This document shows, piece by piece, positions 40,712 to 48,492 of a stretch of DNA of 48,492 nucleotides. Source of the DNA: an uncultured bacterium (lineage in GTDB: Bacteria > Cyanobacteriota > Vampirovibrionia > Gastranaerophilales > Gastranaerophilaceae). The notes beneath the pieces were generated by a model. The model saw only the letters and a list, made by a program, of their open reading frames with translations, did not search any database and was not told the origin of the DNA. The position numbers were made by a program, and so were the translations under genes. The DNA is taken from positions 1-48,492 of the forward strand of contig CACWHC010000011.1 in NCBI GenBank assembly GCA_902760645.1. The letters are read 5' to 3'. The first letter of the stretch is position 1; every line of letters begins with the position of its first letter.

Positions 40712-43174
40712 ATGGGATTGGCAGCATCACAAGCCAGATTATTATCAATAACCGCTCGTATGTCCGACAACGAACTACGTTCGCAGTTGATTAATAATGC
40801 CAAAATGCGTCTGACTGCTGACACATCAAGAGTCAGTGATGAATACATTGATGCTTTAAACAAAACCCAATTGATGTTCACTAACTTTGATAATCAAGGT
40901 AATGAAATTTATCAGGATTTAACGTTCAGTTCGTTAACTGCATACAGTGCATACAATGACCAATATGGTATCGTTAACAGTGCCGGTCAGCTCATTGTTT
41001 CCACTACTGATGCAAATAATTTTGAACAATCTGCAAGTCTTGATCAATTCCTTGAAAAATACGGTCTTGAGAAGACTACTGATTACTTTGAAACTTTGAA
41101 AACTTCATTAGAATTTAATGAAGTAGACCCTGAAACAAATATTCAAAAAGGTATCGGCTACTACGACCCATACGGCAAATGGCAGCCAATGAATATTAGT
41201 GCAGAAGAAATGCAGGCTATTTATGAAGCTGAAACATTTAACGGCATCACTCACTATGGCAAAACAGATTCACTAAATTCTATTGAATATGGTGATTATC
41301 AACAATTAGTACTTGAATACAGAAATGCAAGATCAGAATATAAATCAACTGTTGAAACCCGCATGAAAGCATGGTTATCAGGTAAAGAAGTAGAAGCCGG
41401 AGGTGTAGACCTTACACCACCTGCTACTACAGGAGTTTTACCTGATAGCGGTCGTTTCGCCGTTTCTAACCAAGGAACAGGAACAGACGCTCAATACTGG
41501 AGATTTACAGATTTTGAATCTTACTACGGTTGGGCAATGAGATATTCTGAAAACAACGCTGCGGATAACTTACCAAGCCATGATGTGAACTGGTACAAAG
41601 ACAGATTACTTGATTTTGCTGAGTTGGTAGGCTTAACAAGGAGTTTCACGATTAACGAAGGTGCAAAACCTGAAAACAGGATGTTGAAAGACCATTTCCC
41701 AACTACTGATGCAAATGGAAATGTACTTAAACTGAATGAACCATGGTTAATAATTTTGAGAGCTAACCTTGGAGTCCTGGATGGCACTATTGGTGATACT
41801 TACCATGACTATTCTTATAATGCAAACGGAGCAGGTGCATACATTGTTACATATCCTGATGGACATCAAGATTTACTTCGTGGAGACAATCATATAACAA
41901 CTATTGGTACAACAGCACAAAATCCGAATCAGGAATTACTTGATGTTGACGGATACCCTCAGAATAATAATAGAGCTTATATCCCTGCCACAGGCGGTGA
42001 AACCGTATATTTCTATGAATTTGACGATAAAAATACATATACACCGGCTTATGAAAGAACCTTAGAGGATGGTACTGTAGAATATTCTATTGAGGGCGGT
42101 GAAGGTTGGAGAATATCCACCGGACATCCGGTCGTTACAGACGATCAGACTGAAATTACAGAGCAATCACAAGCAGAAGCATTGAAATTCTTATATACCG
42201 CATTCAGAGATGGTTTATTGGGCAATATGACAGACCAAACCATGATTATGAAAGATACAGAAGTAAGAAAAGCTCTTGATGCATACCTTAAAGCAGCAGA
42301 AAATCTTGCAAAATTCATTTGGGGCGACGCTAACGGCGAAGCTATAGTTAGTCAGATGAATCCTGACCCCTTAAATTTTGGACAATATGCAAAATTAGAT
42401 ATGATAGATTATCTTGACAATGAAGCCTGGGTACTATCAACAAATGCTTATGAAGATCGCAATAACGGAGCAGCACATATCGGAAACGGATACTTTGATG
42501 TTACATGGGACAAAACTGAAGACGGAGTAACTGATGATTTGCTTATAGATTCACTGAATAAATGTTTGGTAAATCCTTTTGCAACACAATATCCTACAAC
42601 AACAGCAACTCCGGGCGGCTATGCTACCATGAATATTAGCTATGAAAACAGAACTCAAACTTATTCTGAAAACTATCAGGTAGTTAAAGATTTATTCTTG
42701 ATTGACTGTATGTTAGAACACTACGGTGAACCTGTATACACCTGGATTGATCAGGCTAACAAAGGTGAAGACGGTACAGCTAAAGCTGCTTGGTATACCA
42801 ATTTATGGGAAAGAATGCAGGAAGGATACCAAAAGATTGGTGCAGGTTTGGGCAACAATCAGGAATGGCTGCAATTTGCATTCGAAAGCGGACTTGTACA
42901 TATGGAACAAGTTAACAGAAATAAAGAATGGGTTCCGACATTGTATTCTAACTGTGCAAAAATCACTGAAAGTACCGTTGATGTTGATGTTACCTTAGCA
43001 GAAGCAAAATATAAACGTGAAATGGCTAAAATTGAAGCTAAAGATAAACAATATGACATTGAATTGAAAAATATAGATACCGAACACGAATCACTAAAAC
43101 AAGAATACGAATCTATAAAAGGTGTCATAGACAAAAATATTGAACGTAATATGAAACTTTTTGTCCAAAGTTAA
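40712..43174 (+). CDS. 820-aa protein with LAASQARLL N-terminus and C-terminal coiled coil
   Basis: The protein begins MGLAASQARLLSITARMSDN and LRSQLINNAKMRLTADTSRV, an N-terminal helical pattern reminiscent of flagellar or hook-associated rod helices. It has no signal peptide. The long middle (residues 60-750) is acidic, Tyr/Asn/Thr-rich and shows no repeats I can define. The last 60 residues form a charged coiled coil (ISO: EAKYKREMAKIEAKDKQYDI, then ESLKQEYESIKGVIDKNIER). From memory such N- and C-terminal segments recur in Gastranaerophilales and related lineages as large proteins of unknown role; this could not be searched. The RBS is AAAGGAAAGG. Export through the flagellar or a similar type III route is a guess based on the N-terminus. 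Confidence 0.7.
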   Translation: MGLAASQARLLSITARMSDNELRSQLINNAKMRLTADTSRVSDEYIDALNKTQLMFTNFDNQGNEIYQDLTFSSLTAYSAYNDQYGIVNSAGQLIVSTTDANNFEQSASLDQFLEKYGLEKTTDYFETLKTSLEFNEVDPETNIQKGIGYYDPYGKWQPMNISAEEMQAIYEAETFNGITHYGKTDSLNSIEYGDYQQLVLEYRNARSEYKSTVETRMKAWLSGKEVEAGGVDLTPPATTGVLPDSGRFAVSNQGTGTDAQYWRFTDFESYYGWAMRYSENNAADNLPSHDVNWYKDRLLDFAELVGLTRSFTINEGAKPENRMLKDHFPTTDANGNVLKLNEPWLIILRANLGVLDGTIGDTYHDYSYNANGAGAYIVTYPDGHQDLLRGDNHITTIGTTAQNPNQELLDVDGYPQNNNRAYIPATGGETVYFYEFDDKNTYTPAYERTLEDGTVEYSIEGGEGWRISTGHPVVTDDQTEITEQSQAEALKFLYTAFRDGLLGNMTDQTMIMKDTEVRKALDAYLKAAENLAKFIWGDANGEAIVSQMNPDPLNFGQYAKLDMIDYLDNEAWVLSTNAYEDRNNGAAHIGNGYFDVTWDKTEDGVTDDLLIDSLNKCLVNPFATQYPTTTATPGGYATMNISYENRTQTYSENYQVVKDLFLIDCMLEHYGEPVYTWIDQANKGEDGTAKAAWYTNLWERMQEGYQKIGAGLGNNQEWLQFAFESGLVHMEQVNRNKEWVPTLYSNCAKITESTVDVDVTLAEAKYKREMAKIEAKDKQYDIELKNIDTEHESLKQEYESIKGVIDKNIERNMKLFVQS

Positions 43175-43177
43175 AGT

Positions 43178-43822
43178 TTAAATATTGAAGCTCTTTATTG
43201 AACCTTCTTCGTGGTAGAAACCTCCGCCGCACACTGTTTCAACAACTTTCAGGACAAATTCTCTCGGGGCATCAATTTGGTTTAACAGAAGTTCTCTGCT
43301 TCCCAAATGACGAATTTTAAGAATTGCATTATGAGTATTTTCCGCAGGGACAAACAATGAAGCAATTTCATTATCCAATAATCTTGCCATTTCCTCGGCA
43401 TGGTCTTTTACACCAACCATAATTTCGTTATAATTTCCGCGAATAGCCATTATCCTTGTTGAAAAAAGATGATTTAAATTTTCTCTGTACAAAACCTGAG
43501 GCTGAAAATTACAGCGGGTAGTGAAACTAATTTTTTGCCACAATATATTCATGATTATTACAGAATTTTGGGCATCAGTATCTATATATATATTTTGGGT
43601 AGTTACGCCCCTTGACGAAAAAGATTCCTTCAGAATATCTATTACTTCCTGAATATTCTCTATCATTTTTGTAAAAATTTCGTTTGTATTAATTGTCGCA
43701 TGCTGATAATCAAGAAACTGCTTATACATATGCGTAGAAACAAGACCCATCCTCTCCTGTATAAGTGCAGATTTTCTTGATGATGTTTCCGAGTTATCAA
43801 AACTTTCGTAATTATTTAGCAA
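43178..43822 (-). CDS. 214-aa protein, unidentified
   Basis: The frame can start at TTG 43822 behind AAAAAGGAC or at an internal ATG after residue 24. The product has no signal or span; it is mixed helical with RMGLVSTHMYKQFLDYQHAT, NILWQKISFTTRCNFQPQVL and REFVLKVVETVCGGGFYHEE. No family recognised. It converges on the 820-aa gene with only three bases between stops. Its position may link it to that gene, but transcription is opposite. Confidence 0.6.
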   Translation of the reverse strand: MLNNYESFDNSETSSRKSALIQERMGLVSTHMYKQFLDYQHATINTNEIFTKMIENIQEVIDILKESFSSRGVTTQNIYIDTDAQNSVIIMNILWQKISFTTRCNFQPQVLYRENLNHLFSTRIMAIRGNYNEIMVGVKDHAEEMARLLDNEIASLFVPAENTHNAILKIRHLGSRELLLNQIDAPREFVLKVVETVCGGGFYHEEGSIKSFNI

Positions 43823-43963
43823 TTTTAATTCGTCCTTTTTATATCATATTTTAATAATAAACATATCTGTATGTAAAGATTTTAAAATTATTCTTTACAA
43901 AAATGAATACATTTAGCGGATTATTTGTCCAAATAAATATTTTAAATTATATTTGAATACTTA

Positions 43964-46561
43964 TTATTTTTTCACTTCCGATAAAATATAATTGTTTGTG
44001 CCGAAATATTTATTTGCAACACGCATTATATCGCTTTCTGTCACAGAATTAATAAGTTCCTCATATTCTTTTGAGAATTTAAAATTATTTTCTGCCGTTT
44101 CATGCCAGCCCAAATTAGAAGCCTTATCCATATTGGTTTCAAGAGATATTACAAAATGGCCGACCAATTTATCTTTTGCTTCCTGCAACTCTTTAGTACC
44201 GACAAATTCTGTTTTCAAAACATTAATTTCTTTCCACAAACCTTTTAACGCCTGCTCATGAGTACCGGGATTTGTACCGATATAAACAAGGAAAGCACCT
44301 TTTAAAGCATTTGCAGAATAACTTGTACCAAGCTGATATGCAAGTCCCTCCTGATCTCTCAGGTTTTTAAACAGTCTTGAACTCATGCCTGTACCCAATA
44401 AAGAATCTATTACCTCTAATGTTGCATAATCTTTTTTGTTATCCAGACCTGCAACCTGCCAGCCTAATAAAATCCAATCAGTATTTGTAGATGGAACTGT
44501 TTTTGTAATCTTTTTTGGCTCTGTAATGTTTTTTATACTGTTTTTGTAATTATCAAAGCTGAATTTTACCCCGTTCTTTTCACTAAACAAATTTGACATA
44601 TCTGTTAACAACTTGTTTTTATCAACATTTCCGTTTACTGATATGACGATATTTTTCGGGTTAAAAATCTTATTGTAATATTCAACAATATCTTTCTGTT
44701 CTATACCCGGAATGGCTTTTTCCAAAGCTATTGTCGAATTTGAATAAGGTGTATTTGAAAATATAATATCCCGATACCCCTCAAGTGCCAAATTCAAGGG
44801 TATATCACGGGAACTTTTTATAGTATTAAGCTTTTCATTCTTAACTTTCCCTATCTCAGCTTCAGGAAATACAGCATTGTTCAGAATTTCCTTAACTAAT
44901 TCCATTGTTTTTTCATATTGCACAGAAGTAGTCAAAACAGATATAATAAATGCATCGGAACGTGCTGCAGGGATAACTTTAATACCGTTATCTTCAAGTA
45001 CTTCCGATAATTCCTGTGCCGAATAATTTTTTGTACCCTTTAATATTGAAGAAGCTGTTATATTTGCAACCCCAAATTTATTTTGAACAAAATTACCGCC
45101 TTTTGCATAAATACTTATGGCAACAATTTCATTTGAAGGATTAGGCGTATATAAAAGAGTAGCTCCATTCGCCAATATCCACTTTTCGGTATCATCTGAA
45201 CTTTCTTTTAGCACCGCCGTACTATAATCGTTGTTAATTACATTTTTTGAAGATGCCTTGACCTCTTTTGAGGTTTCCGGCAAAACGATTGATACTGCAG
45301 ATTTATTCTTTCCCAAATATTTTTCCGCAACTCTTTTTACATCCTGCGGAGTAACCTTCTTTATATTTTGAACATAATTGTCATAAATTTTCAAATCACC
45401 GGAAGTTACCATAACATAACCGATTTGCTCTGCAATATTTGAGATAGATTCTCTTTCATAATATGTATCCCGTTCAAGCACATTTTTAGCAAGATTAACC
45501 TGCTCCTCAGTTACGCCTGACTTTTGAATTTCCGCAATTTCCTTAAATATTTCTTTTTCAAGTTTATCTAATTTATCCGGAACAAAATTCGCAGACACAT
45601 AAAAAATACCGTCATCTCTAAAATTGCTGTTGGAAGCACTTATAGAAAAAGCAAGCTGTAATCTGTCTTTTATATTTTTATAAAACACGGAAGAACGTCC
45701 TTCTCCTAATATTGTAGCCAAAACATCCAACGCATAGGAATCCGTATTATTTATATCGGTTCCTCTGAAACCTATAAGCATATATCCGCTTTGAGCATCC
45801 AAATATTCTACCTTTCTTTTTTGGGCAGTAAGCGGTTTTTCTTTTGCAAAAGCTAATTTTTCCGTTTTTTGAATACTACCGCTAAAATCCTTTTTTACCT
45901 TTTCAAGAGCTTCTTTAGTATCTACATCGCCTACAACAACAGTAACCATATTAGAAGGAGTATACCATTTATTATAATACTCCATTATTCTTTCTCTCGG
46001 TATAGTTTCAATAATATTTTTCTTTCCTATGACTTTTCTTTTATAAGGATGAGAAGAATATATCATTGAAACAAGGTTATCATAGACAACACTTTTTGGA
46101 GAATTTTCGTCCTTAGCAATTTCCTCCAAGACAACTTTTCGTTCTTTTTCAAGCTCTTTCCTTGGCAATAGCGGATTTAAAAGCATATCTGCATGCAATT
46201 CCAAAGCCTCATCAAAATATTTGGAAGGAATAGTTATATAATAATGAGTAAAATCTTTACTTGTAGCTGCATTAGTAATAGCACCTTTGTTCTCTAAGAT
46301 TTTGTCGAACTCACCAGGAGCATGATTTTTTGAACCTCTGAAAAACAAATGCTCCAAGAAATGAGAAACCCCGTTATTTTCATCATTTTCATTTATTGAA
46401 CCTGTTTTAATCCAAGTATCAACAATTACAATAGGATTTGAACGAACTTCCTGTATTATAACTGTCTGACCGTTATCAAGAACAAATTTTTGAATATTAT
46501 CAGAAGCAAAAACACTGCATCCTGCTATAAATAACGCAATAACTATAAAAAATTTTTTCAT
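43964..46561 (-). CDS. Secreted M16 zinc peptidase, two fused M16 units
   Basis: The 865-aa precursor has a signal peptide (MKKFFIVIALFIAGCSVFAS; the GCS could also be a lipobox). The N-terminal M16 unit (about residues 25-430) has the inverted zinc motif HFLEHLFFRGSKN, with the third ligand in the ELEKERKVVLEEIAKDENSP helix. The C-terminal unit (about 450-865) lacks the zinc motif but keeps LFKNLRDQEGLAYQLGTSYS, the R/Y pair that supports catalysis. Fused active and inactive halves are known in several M16 peptidases. RBS AGGGG before ATG 46561. Confidence 0.93.
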   Translation of the reverse strand: MKKFFIVIALFIAGCSVFASDNIQKFVLDNGQTVIIQEVRSNPIVIVDTWIKTGSINENDENNGVSHFLEHLFFRGSKNHAPGEFDKILENKGAITNAATSKDFTHYYITIPSKYFDEALELHADMLLNPLLPRKELEKERKVVLEEIAKDENSPKSVVYDNLVSMIYSSHPYKRKVIGKKNIIETIPRERIMEYYNKWYTPSNMVTVVVGDVDTKEALEKVKKDFSGSIQKTEKLAFAKEKPLTAQKRKVEYLDAQSGYMLIGFRGTDINNTDSYALDVLATILGEGRSSVFYKNIKDRLQLAFSISASNSNFRDDGIFYVSANFVPDKLDKLEKEIFKEIAEIQKSGVTEEQVNLAKNVLERDTYYERESISNIAEQIGYVMVTSGDLKIYDNYVQNIKKVTPQDVKRVAEKYLGKNKSAVSIVLPETSKEVKASSKNVINNDYSTAVLKESSDDTEKWILANGATLLYTPNPSNEIVAISIYAKGGNFVQNKFGVANITASSILKGTKNYSAQELSEVLEDNGIKVIPAARSDAFIISVLTTSVQYEKTMELVKEILNNAVFPEAEIGKVKNEKLNTIKSSRDIPLNLALEGYRDIIFSNTPYSNSTIALEKAIPGIEQKDIVEYYNKIFNPKNIVISVNGNVDKNKLLTDMSNLFSEKNGVKFSFDNYKNSIKNITEPKKITKTVPSTNTDWILLGWQVAGLDNKKDYATLEVIDSLLGTGMSSRLFKNLRDQEGLAYQLGTSYSANALKGAFLVYIGTNPGTHEQALKGLWKEINVLKTEFVGTKELQEAKDKLVGHFVISLETNMDKASNLGWHETAENNFKFSKEYEELINSVTESDIMRVANKYFGTNNYILSEVKK

Positions 46562-46640
46562 TATATCCCCTTAATTAAACTCTTCTGAATAAATAATACC
46601 CTAAACATTATTATATTAAAATAGGTCAGCTTAGTAATTC

Positions 46641-46669
46641 TTGACTTTTAGCTTACCGCATTATAAAAT
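46641..46669 (+). promoter_or_regulatory. Promoter of the 210-aa secreted protein gene
   Basis: TTGACT (46641-46646) and TAAAAT (46664-46669) are spaced 17 bp, 30 bp before the start. GGAGG precedes the ATG. Confidence 0.5.
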
Positions 46670-46699
46670 CAAAGCAAGTTTAGGTTTTGGAGGTTAAAT

Positions 46700-47332
46700 A
46701 TGAAATCAAAAATTATTGTTTTATCAGTATTAATTGCATTGATTAGCGGAATCGGATTTGCTTATGCCGAATCAAAAACATCAACAAAATTATCACCAAA
46801 AGTTCAGCAATTAATTGATTTTTCGGAAAAGAACGAAGCTTCCGAAGCTGCAAATCTGCTTGCACAGCTTTCCACAAAAGAAAAAGACGAACTTGCAAAA
46901 TATATAGAATTTAACTCAGAAAAAGTACCACCCGTATACTTTATAATAATGGCTGACTACATTTATAAATCAAACAAAGACAAAGCCGCATTATGGTACT
47001 ATATCGGCAAATTCCGTTCATATCAGGATACACTTATGTGCAAAGACAAAACAACCCAAAGCCAACTGGAAGTTTATCCGATGTTAGCACCTAAAACCTT
47101 AAAATATGTAGCGACAAAAGTTAATGATAAAAAATATATTGCGAACCTGATGCAAAAAGCATTAGACTGGGATGTTGCACATCCAAACAGAGTTAATCCG
47201 GTATGGGCTTGCTATCACGGAATAAGTGCGTTTGTGTCAAAGCCGGAACTATTACCACAAAAGGAATACACTAATATTCAGAATAAAGTCCGTAACGAAA
47301 TTAAAGAATCTATAAATAAATACAAACAATAA
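46700..47332 (+). CDS. Secreted protein of 210 aa, unidentified
   Basis: The precursor has a clean signal peptide (MKSKIIVLSVLIALISGIGF, cleavage after AYA). The mature domain is helical, with an opening SPKVQQLIDFSEKNEASEAA and a KVPPVYFIIMADYIYKSNKD segment, then Cys-bearing turns (DTLMCKDKTTQ, VWACYHGISAF). No family recognised by eye. RBS GGAGG. It is monocistronic, closed by a strong terminator shared with the pseudopilin gene. Periplasmic location is inferred. Confidence 0.7.
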   Translation: MKSKIIVLSVLIALISGIGFAYAESKTSTKLSPKVQQLIDFSEKNEASEAANLLAQLSTKEKDELAKYIEFNSEKVPPVYFIIMADYIYKSNKDKAALWYYIGKFRSYQDTLMCKDKTTQSQLEVYPMLAPKTLKYVATKVNDKKYIANLMQKALDWDVAHPNRVNPVWACYHGISAFVSKPELLPQKEYTNIQNKVRNEIKESINKYKQ

Positions 47333-47333
47333 A

Positions 47334-47363
47334 AAAATCCCTCAATTATGAGGGATTTTTTTT
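47334..47363. terminator. Bidirectional terminator between convergent genes
   Basis: AAAATCCCTC pairs with GAGGGATTTT around AATTAT, with long A/T runs on both sides. It ends both the 210-aa gene and the pseudopilin gene. Confidence 0.92.
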
Positions 47364-47367
47364 ATAA

Positions 47368-48193
47368 CTACCACGGATAATCCGATTTCATTTGCCAACT
47401 GTCATTGATAATCAGAGTTGCACACTCTGTACCGTTAGCACCTGCTTGCAGTTTACTGCATTTTTCTTTTGCCTGAGCTCTTGTTTTGGTTTCACCATTA
47501 GTTCTTCCCGGAAGTATACTTCTTCCATGAGTTCCGAAAGGAGCAGCACCGCCATTAGTTACGTAAGAAAAGAAAAACACATCTTTCCCGGAACTGTTAA
47601 ACCCTGCATCAGAACCATCAACATCAATAATCAAAGAACCGCCTGCATCATGACTGCCTATTGCAGGATGCCAAACAACGCAAGCACCGTTTGGAAGTTT
47701 TGCTGAATAGCCTCCTGTATGCAACAAATTACCATTAGTTTGCCACCGGACATTTCTATCACCATTTATATCAGTATATGGTCTGTATTCTCTTCCTTCA
47801 TAACAAAAAGCGTGACTTACATCATCGGGGCGCGGATACATTTTAACGGCAATCTTTTTCATTGCCATATAAAAACAGGCCTGAGTCCACGGCATCCAAT
47901 AGGTTATTCCCGTATCAGGGTCAGTATAATCCATCTGCGGACATCCCCACTGATTCATTGGGTTGCCATCATTTTCTGAGGCAACAAGCTCAACCGCATT
48001 TTGAATTTGCGAATAAGTTTGTTTCAATCTATTCAAAGCAACACCTTTTTGATAATTTTGAATCAATGTCGGTAAAGTCATTGCGGCAACAACACCGATT
48101 ATGCCCAAAGTAATCAGAACTTCAGCTAACGTAAAACCCTTACTATGAGAGGATTTTACCCCCCCCCCCTATGTAAAATGCAGTCATATTCAT
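47368..48193 (-). CDS. Type IV pilin-like protein, leader out of frame through an 11-G tract (phase OFF)
   Basis: The body encodes the prepilin motif KGFTLAEVLITLGIIGVVAA (cleavage after Gly, Glu at +5) and a long helix continuing MTLPTLIQNYQKGVALNRL. The globular domain follows, with several Cys (NQWGCPQMDY, WTQACFYMAM, HAFCYEG, PNGACVVWH) and an FGTHGRSILPG loop. Upstream are a promoter at 48220-48248, an AAAGGAT site and ATG 48193. From that ATG the frame runs MNMTAFYIGGGG and stops at TAG shortly after the G tract. With 10 Gs the same ATG would read through VKSSHSKGF into the body, giving 274 residues. The family is sure; the frame state is seen directly; phase variation is inference. Sequencing error in the homopolymer is the alternative. 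The prepilin peptidase at 21561-22586 would process it. Confidence 0.88.
48159..48169 (-). repeat. Poly-G tract (11 G on the coding strand)
   Basis: Eleven consecutive C on the plus strand form the longest G/C run of this AT-rich window. It lies between the start codon and the prepilin motif of the pseudopilin gene, the classic position of a slipped-strand contingency tract. Confidence 0.9.
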
Positions 48194-48219
48194 ACTTTTA
48201 ATCCTTTCCTTTTTTTATT

Positions 48220-48248
48220 ATTGTAACATATTTTTTACAACAACGCAA
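48220..48248 (-). promoter_or_regulatory. Promoter of the pseudopilin gene
   Basis: On the minus strand TTGCGT (48243-48248) and TACAAT (48220-48225) are spaced 17 bp, 27 bp before ATG 48193. Confidence 0.6.
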
Positions 48249-48275
48249 TACATACGAAAACCCGATGATAAAAAT

Positions 48276-48317
48276 AAAAAAACGGAAATTCCAGACAAAC
48301 TTGCGGAAATTCTGGTG
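48276..48317. repeat. Tandem imperfect repeat, copy 1
   Basis: About 42 bp beginning AAAAAAACGGAAATT and containing ACAAACTTGCGGAAA; the next copy begins 50 bp later at 48326. CCAGA/TCTGG inside copy 1 can pair. Nothing else is seen in the gene-free 48249-48392. Confidence 0.7.
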
Positions 48318-48325
48318 GCTAAGTC

Positions 48326-48367
48326 AAAAAAACGGAAATTCTGAACAAACTTGCGGAAAATGTGGTA
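48326..48367. repeat. Tandem imperfect repeat, copy 2
   Basis: Second copy of the 42-bp unit with a handful of substitutions. A separate palindrome GCAGGCTTAGCCTGC follows at about 48378-48392. Confidence 0.7.
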
Positions 48368-48392
48368 GCGAAGAAGAGCAGGCTTAGCCTGC

Positions 48393-48420
48393 AAAAAAAA
48401 AACGACTTGGGTAAGTCGTT
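48393..48420 (-). terminator. Terminator of the gene entering from the right
   Basis: On the minus strand AACGACTT and AAGTCGTT form an 8-bp stem with an ACCC loop, followed by a run of ten Ts counting the last stem bases. It closes a minus-strand gene beyond the window edge. Confidence 0.8.
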
Positions 48421-48441
48421 AGGGAAATTAAAAGGGAAATT

Positions 48442-48492
48442 TTATTGTATATTTATAAATCTTGTTCTTTTGGGCAAAGATATTCCCTCCGG
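48442..48492 (-). CDS. C-terminus of an unidentified minus-strand gene (partial)
   Basis: One frame reads PEGISLPKRTRFINIQ and stops at 48442, 21 bp before the terminator. The other two frames also stay open for a dozen codons, so the frame is chosen only by plausibility. A gene must end here because the terminator at 48393-48420 faces this way. Confidence 0.3.
   Translation of the reverse strand, partial: PEGISLPKRTRFINIQ

Noticed and set aside
48442-48492. Naming the right-edge gene from its last residues
   Set aside because: Seventeen codons in an uncertain frame do not allow identification.

Overview
The window is an AT-rich bacterial chromosome segment. The best fit is a flagellated gut Melainabacteria/Vampirovibrionia lineage of the Gastranaerophilales type. 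This is inferred from the gene set: flgB/flgC and flgF/G rod genes, smc-scpA-scpB, a SigF-like sigma factor, a GspO/PilD prepilin peptidase, CpaE/CpaF-like proteins, pseudopilins and a large protein beginning MGLAASQARLLSITAR. No 16S rRNA gene is present to settle it.

Positions 1-7195 are accessory, with a prophage or toxin-island character. The minus strand carries a broken GH108 muramidase gene (183-1544) with three separate lesions, followed upstream by an LprI/DUF1311-like gene; this pair is bracketed by two ~71-bp direct repeats. Next comes a minus-strand operon from 5388 down to 2871: a zinc-ribbon protein, a terminase-small-subunit-like protein, a 364-aa protein with a toxin-like C-terminal domain, and a 4-TM membrane protein. 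Repeat remnants after the last gene suggest tandem cassette duplication. A Cro/CI-like regulator (6037-6507) faces two small HTH genes across an operator-like region.

Positions 7197-29797 are mainly core genes. They hold flagellar rod genes (minus), mtnP-yggT-trkA-trkH (plus), two periplasmic proteins, tRNA-Thr(CGT), the smc-scpA-scpB operon with a metzincin-TPR protease, a sigma factor overlapping a prepilin peptidase gene, gatC, pyrG, a lineage-type surface protein, and a cpaE-cpaF pair whose CpaF has lost its canonical ATPase motifs. Upstream of cpaE, 29809-29985 is a promoter-driven, U-tract-terminated, rod-shaped RNA of about 177 nt that I read as a probable 6S RNA.

Positions 30052-36799 encode envelope functions: a TPR-retropepsin protein, a secreted protein, an AI-2E family exporter and an AsmA-like protein. 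Positions 36852-39260 form a small variable segment between a 14-bp tRNA-Leu 3'-end repeat and tRNA-Leu(TAG) itself, with a parDE toxin-antitoxin pair and a small HExxH protease. The right end has an orphan OppD-type ATPase that may be read from a leaderless mRNA, an 820-aa coiled-coil protein, a tandem M16 protease, and a pseudopilin gene.

The strongest discovery candidate is that pseudopilin gene (47368-48193). It has its own promoter and ribosome binding site, but an 11-G tract in the leader puts the start codon out of frame with the prepilin motif. Ten Gs would restore a complete 274-aa prepilin. This looks like a phase-variable (contingency) locus, here in the OFF state.
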